From assembly GCA_035457865.1 (NCBI GenBank), contig DATIAR010000016.1:1-29558 (forward strand): a DNA stretch of 29,558 nucleotides. The letters are read 5' to 3'. Under the pieces are notes generated by a model. That model was not told the DNA's origin. It saw nothing but the letters and a program-made list of their open reading frames with translations, and did no database searches. The position numbers and the translations under genes were made by a program. Every line of letters starts with the position of its first letter. Position 1 is the stretch's first letter. This document shows, in pieces, positions 1 to 9,163 of this stretch. Origin of the DNA: UBA8516 sp035457865. Its GTDB lineage: Archaea > Thermoproteota > Nitrososphaeria > Nitrososphaerales > Nitrosopumilaceae.

Positions 1-740
1 GCACCAAACTCTGGAACTATGAACGTACCAATGATCTCTATCTCTTCAGCTCCATCTTGGAAGTGAATTGTTAGAGTCCTGTCGTTAGATGTTGCTTCTT
101 CTTCAAAGTCTACTTCTTCGCCATCTATGAGTACAAAGAAACTATCATCATCGCCATTTATCTTAGCATCGATCAATTCTCTTGGTAGAGTAATGATTAA
201 TGTTCCATCACTTGTCGTTTGTATAGACACGATAAGAGATTTTGCTTCTATATCAGCCATGATTCCAAGAACTTTGCCTCCAGTGATACTGTAGCTGACG
301 TCAAAGTCAGTACCTTCTACACGAATCTTCTTTCCTGAAGTTCCTCCAGAAGAACCACTAAATTCAAACGTTGTTTCATTTGATCTGTTGTCACTTCCAT
401 ATTGTACTTTTACTGTATATGTGCCAGCAGCTTTCCACAAACCGCCACCTGCAGTAATTGAAGTAGAATATGTTTTGTCAGTTTCCAGATCTAATTGTTG
501 AACTGTTACCACATTTCCAATGGGATTTACAACAACAATACTAACCTGTACTCCGGAGATGAAATCTTTTGATTCACCAGAGATGACTATGGTTTCTCCA
601 TCTGCATATGATTCTTTATCTGTCGTGACAGTTATTGGTACTGTATCAAAAGGACTTTCTTGTTGTGCAAAAGCTGGAATAGCTACTACAGCTAAAGCCA
701 GAATTGCAAGCAAAGCAAATCCCTTAAAACGAGTACTCAT
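1..740 (-). CDS. Secreted PEFG-CTERM surface protein (3' end off the window)
   Basis: Reading the minus strand from ATG at 740 gives an uninterrupted frame of 246 codons to the window edge. Residues 1-25 are a clear Sec signal peptide: a basic start (MSTRFKG), a hydrophobic core, then a cleavage-like AFAQQ. The next ~75 residues resemble a beta-sandwich adhesin/Ig-like unit, and a Gly/Ser-rich linker (SGSSGGTSGKK) leads to a second beta-rich region with a DDD stretch. The last visible residues are VPEFG, the hallmark that opens a PEFG-CTERM sorting tail in thaumarchaeal surface proteins; a membrane helix and basic end would be expected just outside the window. Inferred role: exported, archaeosortase-processed cell-surface protein. 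The binding target is unknown. It is divergent from rpoH. Confidence 0.85.
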   Translation of the reverse strand, partial: MSTRFKGFALLAILALAVVAIPAFAQQESPFDTVPITVTTDKESYADGETIVISGESKDFISGVQVSIVVVNPIGNVVTVQQLDLETDKTYSTSITAGGGLWKAAGTYTVKVQYGSDNRSNETTFEFSGSSGGTSGKKIRVEGTDFDVSYSITGGKVLGIMADIEAKSLIVSIQTTSDGTLIITLPRELIDAKINGDDDSFFVLIDGEEVDFEEEATSNDRTLTIHFQDGAEEIEIIGTFIVPEFG

Positions 741-765
741 CTTGCTTGGAGTCTTGTCTTTTAAC

Positions 766-774
766 TATTTAAGG
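766..774 (-). promoter_or_regulatory. TATA box of the PEFG-CTERM gene
   Basis: On the minus strand CTTAAATAG is centred about 30 nt before the ATG at 740, the archaeal TATA position for a nearly leaderless transcript. Assigned by spacing and AT-rich consensus only. Confidence 0.5.
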
Positions 775-828
775 TTACGGAAAAAAATATTGACAAAAAA
801 CAGAATTTAACGACGGTGCCTAGATTAC

Positions 829-839
829 ATATATATTAA
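829..839 (+). promoter_or_regulatory. TATA box of the rpoH-rpoB-rpoA operon
   Basis: ATATATATTAA is the strongest TATA-like element before rpoH. A start site about 25 nt downstream would give a leader of about 55 nt, longer than for most other genes here. The leader holds an AGAGG ribosome-binding site (902-906) nine nt before the TTG start, plus a 13-codon leader ORF. Confidence 0.5.
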
Positions 840-872
840 CCTCTCGGTGGAAATTTCGTAGTTTGTGGATTA

Positions 873-914
873 ATGATACATTTACAGCTAATGTTGTTCA
901 AAGAGGATTTTTAA
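873..914 (+). other. Possible 13-codon leader ORF before rpoH
   Basis: An ATG at 873, about 12 nt after the predicted transcription start, opens a frame encoding MIHLQLMLFKEDF. It stops at TAA 912-914, one base before the rpoH TTG start at 916. The rpoH ribosome-binding site AGAGG lies inside it. This geometry would allow termination-reinitiation coupling. It may equally be a chance ORF, and nothing in the peptide is recognisable. Confidence 0.25.
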
Positions 915-915
915 T

Positions 916-1167
916 TTGCTGACTAAAAAAGATCACATACTGGTACCAGATCATGTTTATGTTCCCAAGCATGAAATTATGTCAAAAAAGGAAGCAGAAG
1001 AAGTCTTAGAAAAATTTCATACTAAACCTACTGAAATGCCACTTATTTACGTAAACGATCCTGCAATAAAGGGATTAGGAGTCAAGCCTGGTGATATGAT
1101 AAAAATAACAAGGAAGAGTGCAACAGCAGGTGAAAGCACCTATTATAGATATGTGGTGGAAGAATAA
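916..1167 (+). CDS. rpoH: DNA-directed RNA polymerase subunit H (Rpb5 C-terminal homologue)
   Basis: An 83-residue protein matching archaeal RpoH, the counterpart of the C-terminal assembly domain of eukaryotic Rpb5, which sits at the lower jaw of RNA polymerase near downstream DNA. Diagnostic stretches are LVPDHVYVPKHEIMS near the start, then VNDPAIKGLGVKPGDMIKI and RKSATAGESTYYRYVV at the end. The start is TTG at 916: the first in-frame ATG would remove the conserved VPKHE segment, and AGAGG lies nine nt upstream. The stop TAA shares its last A with the rpoB ATG, so the genes are translationally coupled. It heads the classic archaeal order H-B-A. Confidence 0.95.
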   Translation: MLTKKDHILVPDHVYVPKHEIMSKKEAEEVLEKFHTKPTEMPLIYVNDPAIKGLGVKPGDMIKITRKSATAGESTYYRYVVEE

Positions 1168-4100
1168 TGGTAAACATTTCAAATAAACGCTGGCCAATAA
1201 TCCAAGACATATTAAAACGTGAGGGAATTGCAAGACAACACCTTAACTCCTATGACGAATTCTTAGAACGTGGTCTTCAAAGTATAATTGATGAAGTAGG
1301 GCAAATTGAAATTGAAAGTGCAGAATATCCGTACAAAATTCAACTTGGTAAATTAAAACTTCAACAAGCAAGAATGATGGAACTTGATGGTTCTATAACA
1401 CATATTGCCCCAATGGAAGCAAGACTGAGAAATGTTACATATGCATCACCGGTAATGCTTGAAGCAAGTGTGGTAGAGGATGGAAAAATTCTCGAATCTA
1501 GATTTGTTCATATTGGTGACATGCCATTAATGATAAGATCAAACGCTTGTGTCTTACACAATCTTTCTGAACAAAAATTAGTTGAACATGGTGAAGATCC
1601 AAATGATCCTGGTGGATATTTCATCATAAATGGTTCAGAACGAGTAATTGTCGGTCTAGAGGATCTTTCTTATAATAAAATTATTGTCGACAAAGAAATT
1701 GTCGGTGGAAACATTGTATTCAAAGCAAAAGTATATTCATCAATTGTTGGTTATCGTGCAAAGCTAGAACTTATAATGAAAAATGACGGATTGATTGTCG
1801 CAAAAATTCCAGGATCGCCAGTTGACATACCTGTAGTTACATTGATGCGAGCGCTTGGACTTGAATCAGATCGAGAAATTGCAGCTGCGGTTTCACTTGT
1901 TGACGAAATTCAAGATGAGCTAGAGGCATCCTTTGAAAAATCAGGAGACGTGCCAACTGCTAAAGATGCTATAGTATACATTAGCAAAAGAATTGCTCCT
2001 GGAATGCTTGAAGAATTCCAAATAAAAAGAGCAGAGACTTTACTTGATTGGGGTTTATTACCACATCTTGGTAAGCATCCTGATAACAGAAAAGAAAAAT
2101 CACAGTTTTTGGGCGAAGCCGCTTGTAAATTAATTGAACTAAAACTCGGTTGGCTTACTCCAGATGATAAGGACCATTATGGAAATAAAGTCATAAAGTT
2201 TGCAGGTCAAATGCTTGCAGATCTATTCAGAACAGCTTTTAGAAACTTAGTACGCGATATGAAATACCAACTAGAAAGATCAGGCCAAAAAAGGGGAATC
2301 AATGCTGTAGCTGCAGCTGTAAGACCTGGTATAGTAACTGATAAACTAAACAACGCCATTGCAACCGGAAATTGGGGACGAGGCAGAGTAGGAGTAACAC
2401 AGCTTTTGGACAGGACAAATTATCTCTCTACAATTAGTCATCTTAGAAGAATCCAATCACCGCTTAGCCGAAGCCAACCAAACTTTGAAGCGAGAGATTT
2501 ACATGCAACTCATTTTGGCAGAATTTGTCCAAGTGAAACCCCTGAAGGATCAAACTGTGGATTGGTAAAGAATCTTGCACTCTCTGCAATCATATCAGTA
2601 AATGTTCCATCGGAAGATATAATTGAAAAACTCTATGATCTAGGTGTAACTTATGTTTCAGAAGCAAAAGACGAACTAAAAAAAGAAGGAGCTAGAATCT
2701 TTGTAGATGGAAGATTAATTGGATACTATAAAGATGGACAGAAACTTGCAGATTCACTACGTGAACTAAGACGTAATTTTAAAATTCATCCACACATTGG
2801 TATATTTTTGTATCAATCCAACATTGAAGGTTCAACAAAAAGACTCTATGTCAATTGTAATGCAGGTAGAGTCTTACGTCCATTGATTGTTATAAAAGAC
2901 AACAAGTCACTTTTAACACAAGAACTAATAGACAAAGTCAGTAAAAAATTCCTTTCATGGAATGATCTTCTACACATGGGAATAATTGAACTAGTAGATG
3001 CAAATGAAGAAGAAAACTGTTACATCACTATGGATGAAGAAAATATCAAAAAACACACTCACATGGAAATTTTTCCATCAGCAATATTGGGTGCTGGCGC
3101 ATCAATCATACCTTATCCAGAACATAATCAATCTCCACGAAATACATACGAATCTGCTATGGCAAAACAGAGTCTTGGATTTTCCACACCGCTGATGAAT
3201 GCAAGTACGTATGTAAGACAACACTTTATGCTATACCCACAAACCCCAATTGTTACAACAAAAGCTATGGGACTTTTGGGACTCGAAGATAGACCTGCAG
3301 GACAAAACTGTATTGTAGCTGTATTACCTTTTGATGGGTATAACATAGAGGATGCGATAGTTCTTAGCAAATCATCAGTAGAGCGAGGACTGGGACGAAC
3401 TTTCTTTTATAGAATCTATGAAGCAGAAGCAAAACAATATCCTGGAGGCATGCGTGATAACTTTGAAATTCCAAACGCAGAAGGAAACATACGTGGATTT
3501 AGAGGAGACAAGGCTTATCGATTATTAGAAGAAGACGGTGTAATTGCAACAGAATCTATGGTTCAAGGAGGCGATATTCTGATAGGAAAAACAAGTCCGC
3601 CACGATTTATGGAAGAGTACAGAGAATTTGAAGTAAAAGGTCCTTATCGAAGGGACACATCTATTGGCGTAAGACCATCTGAAAACGGAGTTGTAGATAA
3701 TGTAGTCATGACTCAATCACATGATGGCGGAAAGATGTACAAAATACGTGTAAGAGATACAAGAATTCCTGAAATTGGTGATAAATTTGCGTCAAGACAT
3801 GGTCAGAAAGGTGTTATTGGTATGTTAGTCAACCACGAAGATTTACCATATACTGCTGATGGTGTTGTTCCAGATGTTTTGATTAATCCTCATGCATTCC
3901 CATCTAGAATGACAGTGGGGATGTTTCTTGAATCTGTAACAGGTAAGGCCGCAGCTTTACGTGGAACAAAAATGGATGGTTCTGCGTTTGTTGGTGAAAA
4001 ATTAGACGATGTAAAAGGTGTTCTAGAATCTGCCGGATTCAAATATTCTGGTAAAGAAATGATGTATGATGGAAGGACTGGAAAAGCATTCGAAGCAGAA

Positions 4101-4514
4101 GTTTTCATTGGTGTAGTATATTATCAAAAACTCCATCATATGGTTGCTGACAAGATACATGCTAGAGCTAGAGGACAAGTCCAAATGTTAACAAAACAAC
4201 CAACAGAAGGACGTGCACGTGGTGGTGGATTGAGATTTGGAGAAATGGAAAGGGACTGTCTTATTGCATATGGTGCTTCAATGATGTTAAAGGACAGATT
4301 GCTTGATGAATCTGACAAGGCTGACATTTACATCTGTGAGAGATGCGGATTAGTGTCATATTATGATATAAAACAAAGAAAATTTGTTTGTCGAGTGTGT
4401 GGTGATAAGGCTAAAGTGACTTCAATTTCAGTTGCATATGCATTCAAATTATTATTGCAAGAGATGATGAGCTTGGATGTTGCTCCAAGACTTTTGATTA
4501 AGGAGAGAGTATAA
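1167..4514 (+). CDS. rpoB: DNA-directed RNA polymerase subunit B (Rpb2/beta homologue), unsplit
   Basis: A 1115-residue second-largest RNA polymerase subunit. Landmarks are CPSETPEGSNCGL (about residue 455), the DGYNIEDAIVLSKSSVERG region near 722, GDKFASRHGQKGVIGML near 871 (nucleotide and nascent RNA contacts near the active site), the FPSRMTVGM segment near 906, and a C-terminal zinc ribbon C-x2-C...C-x2-C around residues 1053-1077. The protein is continuous, not divided into B'' and B' as in many euryarchaea. It overlaps rpoH by one base at its start and rpoA by one base at its end, so stoichiometric coupled synthesis is likely. Confidence 0.98.
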   Translation: MVNISNKRWPIIQDILKREGIARQHLNSYDEFLERGLQSIIDEVGQIEIESAEYPYKIQLGKLKLQQARMMELDGSITHIAPMEARLRNVTYASPVMLEASVVEDGKILESRFVHIGDMPLMIRSNACVLHNLSEQKLVEHGEDPNDPGGYFIINGSERVIVGLEDLSYNKIIVDKEIVGGNIVFKAKVYSSIVGYRAKLELIMKNDGLIVAKIPGSPVDIPVVTLMRALGLESDREIAAAVSLVDEIQDELEASFEKSGDVPTAKDAIVYISKRIAPGMLEEFQIKRAETLLDWGLLPHLGKHPDNRKEKSQFLGEAACKLIELKLGWLTPDDKDHYGNKVIKFAGQMLADLFRTAFRNLVRDMKYQLERSGQKRGINAVAAAVRPGIVTDKLNNAIATGNWGRGRVGVTQLLDRTNYLSTISHLRRIQSPLSRSQPNFEARDLHATHFGRICPSETPEGSNCGLVKNLALSAIISVNVPSEDIIEKLYDLGVTYVSEAKDELKKEGARIFVDGRLIGYYKDGQKLADSLRELRRNFKIHPHIGIFLYQSNIEGSTKRLYVNCNAGRVLRPLIVIKDNKSLLTQELIDKVSKKFLSWNDLLHMGIIELVDANEEENCYITMDEENIKKHTHMEIFPSAILGAGASIIPYPEHNQSPRNTYESAMAKQSLGFSTPLMNASTYVRQHFMLYPQTPIVTTKAMGLLGLEDRPAGQNCIVAVLPFDGYNIEDAIVLSKSSVERGLGRTFFYRIYEAEAKQYPGGMRDNFEIPNAEGNIRGFRGDKAYRLLEEDGVIATESMVQGGDILIGKTSPPRFMEEYREFEVKGPYRRDTSIGVRPSENGVVDNVVMTQSHDGGKMYKIRVRDTRIPEIGDKFASRHGQKGVIGMLVNHEDLPYTADGVVPDVLINPHAFPSRMTVGMFLESVTGKAAALRGTKMDGSAFVGEKLDDVKGVLESAGFKYSGKEMMYDGRTGKAFEAEVFIGVVYYQKLHHMVADKIHARARGQVQMLTKQPTEGRARGGGLRFGEMERDCLIAYGASMMLKDRLLDESDKADIYICERCGLVSYYDIKQRKFVCRVCGDKAKVTSISVAYAFKLLLQEMMSLDVAPRLLIKERV

Positions 4515-7500
4515 TGGCACTTGAAACAATCAAAGTGATTGATGGAATCAGATTCTCTGTTTGGTCACCTACTGAAATAAGAAAATATTCAGTTGCTGAA
4601 ATCACTGCTCCAGAAACCTATGATGAAGATGGTATGGCAGTGCAAGGTGGATTAATGGATGGAAGACTTGGAACTTTGGAACCAGGACAAAAATGTGTAA
4701 CTTGTGGAAATACCGCAGCAAGATGTCCTGGACATTTCGGTCACATAGAACTTGCTGAACCAGTTTTACATATTGCATTTATTGATAACATCTACAAACT
4801 TCTTCTGACTACTTGTAGATCATGCGCTAGACTCAAAATTTCACAAGAAGACCTTGAAGAGTATCACAGAATAAAAAGTAAAGAAGCCGCATATACCGTA
4901 ATTTCAATAAAACACATTCCTGATGAAATAATTGAAAAAGCAAAAAAAGAAAAAACCTGTCCACACTGCGGTAAATCTCAATACGATATGATATTTACAA
5001 AACCAACAATCTTTATAGAAAAGACTGAGCTTGGAGAAAATAGATTACTCCCAATCACAATCAGAGAAAGATTCTCACATATGATTGACGATGACCTGAA
5101 ACTTTTGGGGTATGATCCCACCACTGCAAGACCGGAATGGTTTATACTACAAGTCCTACCAGTTCCGCCTGTTACTGTAAGACCATCCATTATACTAGAG
5201 ACAGGAATACGATCTGAAGATGATTTGACACACAAACTTGTGGACATAATTAGAGTAAATCAAAGACTGAAAGAAAGCAAGGACGCAGGAACTCCACCTC
5301 TTATTGTACAGGACCTAGTTGATCTGTTACAATATCACACAACCACATATTTTGATAATGAGGTCTCCGGTATTCCACAAGCTCATCATAGATCAGGCAG
5401 ACCACTAAAAACTCTAACACAAAGATTAAAAGGAAAAGAAGGGAGATTCAGAGGTTCACTTTCAGGAAAAAGAGTTGACTTTTCCAGCAGAACTGTGATC
5501 TCGCCAGATCCAAATCTTGATCTCTCTGAAGTTGGTGTCCCAGAATCTGTAGCAACCAAACTCACAATACCAGAGGTAGTGACAGAATGGAATATTGAAA
5601 GATTAAAGAAACTTGTCATTAATGGACCAATAAAATTTCCGGGTGCTAATTATATTGTTAGACCTGATGGAGTTAAAATCCGACTTGACTTTGTAGAAGA
5701 CAGAGAAACTATAGCAAACAACATCGAGATTGGTTATCTAATAGAACGCCATCTTTCAGATGGTGATATAGTAATGTTTAACAGACAACCATCTTTGCAC
5801 CAAATGTCCATTATGGCTCACTATGTGAAAGTTTTACCTGGAAAAACTTTCAGATTGCACCCCTCTGTATGTCCTCCATACAATGCTGACTTTGATGGGG
5901 ATGAAATGAATTTACATGTGCCACAAAGTGAGGAAGCTAGAGCAGAAGCAATTCTATTGATGCGAGTTCAAGATCAATTAATTTCTCCAAGATATGGTGG
6001 TCCAATAATTGGGGCGCTACGTGACTTTATTACTGGAGCTTACTTGTTAACGAAAGATGGAACAACCCTTACACCACAAGAGTTTGCAAATCTTGCAATG
6101 ATCGCTGGATACAAAGGAACTTTCCCAGAACCTGCAATCAAAAATAAAAGTGGCGGACTTTACACAGGAAAACAACTCTTTTCTCTTTTCATGCCAAAAG
6201 ATTTCAATTATGTTATTACATCAAAATGGTCTAAAGGAACAAAAGGCCCTACAAAAGATGTTGTTATTAAGAATGGTCAATTAATTAGTGGTGTAATTGA
6301 TAAGGCATCAATTGGTGCTGAAGAACCAGATAGTGTATTACATAGAATAACAAAGGATTACGGATACGACGAAGCAAAGAAATTCTTAAACTCTATACTG
6401 GTAATGTTAAAACAGTTTATCACCCATTATGGATTCAGCTACGGATATTCTGATCTTGAACTTACACAAAAAACAAAAGAAAACATCGTTACCGGAATAC
6501 ATGAAACATATGAAAAAGTTTACGATCTAATATCTCAAGCAAAGAAGGGAACCTTACAACTTAGTAGAGGACTTTCTGCAGAAGAGGCATTAGAGGCATA
6601 TATTGTAAATGAGCTTTCAAAAGCAAGAGACAAGGCTGGCGGTATGGCTGATAAATCATTTGATGAAACAAATTCCGGTAGAATAATGGCAACCACTGGT
6701 GCTAGAGGTTCGTCATTAAACATAGGACAAATGGCAGGAGCGTTAGGTCAACAGTCGATTCGTGGAAAAAGAATTCATAAAGGATACAATAACAGAGCTC
6801 TACCACACTATAAAGAAAATGATACAAATCCTGATGCTAGAGGGTTTGTAAAATCAAACTACCGAGAAGGTCTTTCCACTTTAGAATTTTTCTTCCATGC
6901 AATGGGAGGACGTGAAGGACTTGTAGATACTGCAGTAAGAACACAACAAAGCGGTTACATGCAAAGAAGACTGATTAATGCACTTGAGCACCTTAAGCTA
7001 GAATATGATGGAACCGTAAGAGATCCACATGGTCATATAATACAATTCTTGTATGGCGAGGATGGAATCGATGTTGCAAAAAGTGATCATGGTGAAGCAT
7101 TTAGAATTGAAAGATTGATAGAATCTGAAACTATAGTTGATTCTGGTAAAAAAGCAACAAAAGAAGAGATTGCAGAGTTTGCTAAAAAATACACAAAGAC
7201 ATTCAATCCAAGACTTACAAAATCGGTTCAAGATGCGTTACTTGAAGCAAAATTAAGTAAAGAAGGAATAGAAAAAGTGTGTAAGAAAGCACTTGAATTG
7301 TATGAAAAGGCCAAGGTAGAACCCGGTCAAGCAGTAGGTATAGTTACAGCACAATCAATTGGCGAACCTGGTACACAAATGACACTTAGGACATTCCATT
7401 TTGCAGGAATTAGAGAAAGAAACGTAACGTTGGGTCTTCCAAGACTAATTGAGCTTGTTGACGCACGTAAAAAACCGCTTACCCCAACAATGGATATTTA

Positions 7501-8308
7501 TCTTGAACCAAAATTTAAAAAGTCAAAGGAAAAAGCCATACAGGTAGCTCGTGAGATTTTACACACAAAAATCATCGCGTTGATATCTAGTACAGAGACT
7601 GATTATTCAACAAAGATAAAGCTAAATCTGAATACAGATAAACTAAAAGAGAGAGCATGTACCATTGCTGATGTAGAAGAAGCACTACAGTCATCAAAAA
7701 AGAAATTTGAAATAGAAACAAGTGGTAATTCTATCACACTTACTCTTGCTGAGGAGTCTGATGCACAAACAATACTTGCTCTTCGAAACAAAATTCTTGG
7801 AACTAAAGTAAAAGGTGTAGCTGATGTGGAAAGAGTTACAATTGTACAACAGGATGATGAATGGGTTATACAAACATCTGGCTCTAACATTGCTAAAGTC
7901 TTTGAAGTTGAGGGAATTGATAAAAAAGACATTCGCACAAACAACGTCTTTGAGATCGCAAATACTCTTGGAATAGAAGCAGCACGTAATGCGCTAATAA
8001 ATGAACTTAGTACAACACTTGAAGATCAAGGTTTAGAAGTAGATATTCGATACATCATGCTTGTAGCAGATTTGATGTGTTCAAGAGGATATATGCAACA
8101 AATTGGTAGACATGGAATTGCTGGGACAAAAACTAGTGTTCTTGCAAGAGCTGCATTTGAAATTACGGTTCCTACAATTGCAGAGGCAGCATTAGCCGGT
8201 GAGGTTGAGCAACTCAAAGGTGTAACAGAAAATGTTATAGTTGGTGCAAACATCCCAGTGGGAACAGGCACCGTAGATCTTTACATGAAGGTAGTAAAAA
8301 ATGAGTAA
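4514..8308 (+). CDS. rpoA: DNA-directed RNA polymerase subunit A, A' and A'' fused (Rpb1/beta' homologue)
   Basis: A 1264-residue largest RNA polymerase subunit. The N-terminal clamp zinc site C-x2-C...CPGHFGH lies near residues 62-77. The catalytic magnesium loop NADFDGD is at 457-463, with Asp459, Asp461 and Asp463 as metal ligands. The trigger-loop/bridge region SIGEPGTQMTLRTFHFAG is around 948-965. In most archaea the chain is split into RpoA' and RpoA'' just before this last segment (around residues 870-930). Here the frame runs through without a stop, the fused state known for Thaumarchaeota and eukaryotes. The ATG sits on the rpoB stop (AAGGAGAG upstream), and the end overlaps rpl30e by eight bases. 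Confidence 0.98.
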   Translation: MALETIKVIDGIRFSVWSPTEIRKYSVAEITAPETYDEDGMAVQGGLMDGRLGTLEPGQKCVTCGNTAARCPGHFGHIELAEPVLHIAFIDNIYKLLLTTCRSCARLKISQEDLEEYHRIKSKEAAYTVISIKHIPDEIIEKAKKEKTCPHCGKSQYDMIFTKPTIFIEKTELGENRLLPITIRERFSHMIDDDLKLLGYDPTTARPEWFILQVLPVPPVTVRPSIILETGIRSEDDLTHKLVDIIRVNQRLKESKDAGTPPLIVQDLVDLLQYHTTTYFDNEVSGIPQAHHRSGRPLKTLTQRLKGKEGRFRGSLSGKRVDFSSRTVISPDPNLDLSEVGVPESVATKLTIPEVVTEWNIERLKKLVINGPIKFPGANYIVRPDGVKIRLDFVEDRETIANNIEIGYLIERHLSDGDIVMFNRQPSLHQMSIMAHYVKVLPGKTFRLHPSVCPPYNADFDGDEMNLHVPQSEEARAEAILLMRVQDQLISPRYGGPIIGALRDFITGAYLLTKDGTTLTPQEFANLAMIAGYKGTFPEPAIKNKSGGLYTGKQLFSLFMPKDFNYVITSKWSKGTKGPTKDVVIKNGQLISGVIDKASIGAEEPDSVLHRITKDYGYDEAKKFLNSILVMLKQFITHYGFSYGYSDLELTQKTKENIVTGIHETYEKVYDLISQAKKGTLQLSRGLSAEEALEAYIVNELSKARDKAGGMADKSFDETNSGRIMATTGARGSSLNIGQMAGALGQQSIRGKRIHKGYNNRALPHYKENDTNPDARGFVKSNYREGLSTLEFFFHAMGGREGLVDTAVRTQQSGYMQRRLINALEHLKLEYDGTVRDPHGHIIQFLYGEDGIDVAKSDHGEAFRIERLIESETIVDSGKKATKEEIAEFAKKYTKTFNPRLTKSVQDALLEAKLSKEGIEKVCKKALELYEKAKVEPGQAVGIVTAQSIGEPGTQMTLRTFHFAGIRERNVTLGLPRLIELVDARKKPLTPTMDIYLEPKFKKSKEKAIQVAREILHTKIIALISSTETDYSTKIKLNLNTDKLKERACTIADVEEALQSSKKKFEIETSGNSITLTLAEESDAQTILALRNKILGTKVKGVADVERVTIVQQDDEWVIQTSGSNIAKVFEVEGIDKKDIRTNNVFEIANTLGIEAARNALINELSTTLEDQGLEVDIRYIMLVADLMCSRGYMQQIGRHGIAGTKTSVLARAAFEITVPTIAEAALAGEVEQLKGVTENVIVGANIPVGTGTVDLYMKVVKNE

Positions 8309-8621
8309 ACTTTTAGAAAAGGTAATAAAAGAAGCAATGGAAGACAACAAATGTTCTCTTGGTGCAAAGGAAGTAGTAACTTCAATAAAAAATTCTAAAC
8401 TTGTAATTGTATCTGACTCTGTTCCAAAAAACAAACTTCAAAAAATACATGAAACTGCCAAAAACTCTAAAATATCAATTTTAAATTTTAAAGGATCATC
8501 TGTAGCACTTGGAAGACTTTGTGGCACACAATTCAGAATCTCCGCACTTTCACTAAAAACTTTGAGTGATACAAATCTCAAATTAATTTTAAAGGAAGCG
8601 GAACAGGAAATCCGAGAATAA
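8301..8621 (+). CDS. rpl30e: Ribosomal protein eL30 (L30e)
   Basis: A 106-residue member of the L7Ae/L30e RNA-binding family in its usual archaeal position behind the large RNA polymerase genes. It shows the alternating helix/strand pattern of the fold (LGAKEVVTSIKNSKLVIVSD, then a Lys-rich helix and a beta segment) and the C-terminal ALGRLCGTQFRISALSL block typical of the family. It is a large-subunit protein. It starts inside the rpoA coding end and is therefore coupled to it. A T-rich stretch follows its stop. Other family members (L7Ae, box C/D or kink-turn proteins) are less likely given the position and length. Confidence 0.92.
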   Translation: MSKLLEKVIKEAMEDNKCSLGAKEVVTSIKNSKLVIVSDSVPKNKLQKIHETAKNSKISILNFKGSSVALGRLCGTQFRISALSLKTLSDTNLKLILKEAEQEIRE

Positions 8622-8625
8622 ATGT

Positions 8626-8635
8626 CTTATTTTTT
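8626..8635 (+). terminator. T-rich stretch after rpl30e
   Basis: CTTATTTTTT directly follows the rpl30e stop and contains a run of six T. Archaeal termination often uses such tracts without a hairpin. It may end or attenuate the rpo transcript before nusA. Weak, sequence-only assignment. Confidence 0.35.
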
Positions 8636-8652
8636 AACAATTGTTTATCAAG

Positions 8653-8660
8653 CTTTAAAT
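8653..8660 (+). promoter_or_regulatory. Possible internal promoter before nusA
   Basis: CTTTAAAT lies about 43 nt before the nusA ATG in the only sizeable gap of the cluster (77 nt). A transcript from here would have a leader of about 15 nt. Together with the T-tract upstream it suggests that nusA-rps12-rps7 form a second transcription unit. Confidence 0.4.
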
Positions 8661-8698
8661 GAGCCACATATGGAATCGACTTTAAAATAGACGTAGAC

Positions 8699-9157
8699 AT
8701 GACAGAAACAATCAAACTGACTACAGATCAAATTAAACTAATGTCACTATTTCAAAATGTGACTGGTGCAACAGCAAGAGATTGTATAGAAGATGAAAAA
8801 CTAGATAGAGTGATATTTGTTGTTAATCAAGGTAAGATGGGTCTTGCAATTGGAAAGGGCGGAACTACTATAAGAAACTTACAAAATGTAGTAAAAAGAA
8901 ATGTAGAGCTAGTGGAGTACTCAGAAGATCCAATAGAATTTCTAAAAAATACACTAAATCCAAAACTGATTTCTGAAGTTAAAATAAACAAAAGATTGGA
9001 TGGTTCTATGCAAGCAATAGTTGTAGTTGATCCAAAAAAGAAAGGCATAGTAGTAGGACGAGAAGGTCGTAACGCCGAAAAAGCACGTCTTCTAGCAAAG
9101 CGATATTTTCAAATTTCCAGCGTTCTAATACAAAGTCCGGAAAAAATAATGGAGTGA
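8699..9157 (+). CDS. nusA: Archaeal NusA-like KH-domain transcription/RNA-binding protein
   Basis: A 152-residue short NusA consisting essentially of two KH RNA-binding domains. The GxxG loops are visible as GKGG at 52-55 and GREG at 120-123. The bacterial N-terminal RNAP-binding domain and S1 domain are absent, as is normal for archaeal NusA. It is thought to act in transcription elongation or termination, though the archaeal role is less well established than the bacterial one. It sits between the RNAP genes and rps12-rps7, the conserved archaeal order. No strong ribosome-binding site precedes it, fitting a short leader. Six nt separate it from rps12, whose Shine-Dalgarno GGAG lies within its last codons. 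Confidence 0.93.
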   Translation: MTETIKLTTDQIKLMSLFQNVTGATARDCIEDEKLDRVIFVVNQGKMGLAIGKGGTTIRNLQNVVKRNVELVEYSEDPIEFLKNTLNPKLISEVKINKRLDGSMQAIVVVDPKKKGIVVGREGRNAEKARLLAKRYFQISSVLIQSPEKIME

Positions 9158-9163
9158 CGAAGT

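Noticed and set aside
520..810. Plus-strand open frame of 96 codons
   Set aside because: It is antisense to the signal peptide and first domain of the PEFG-CTERM gene, and its product has no recognisable composition. The minus-strand frame is much stronger.
7603..7944. Minus-strand open frame of 113 codons inside rpoA
   Set aside because: It is a shadow of the conserved RpoA A'' coding sequence, with no promoter or ribosome-binding site and a Ser/Phe-rich antisense composition.
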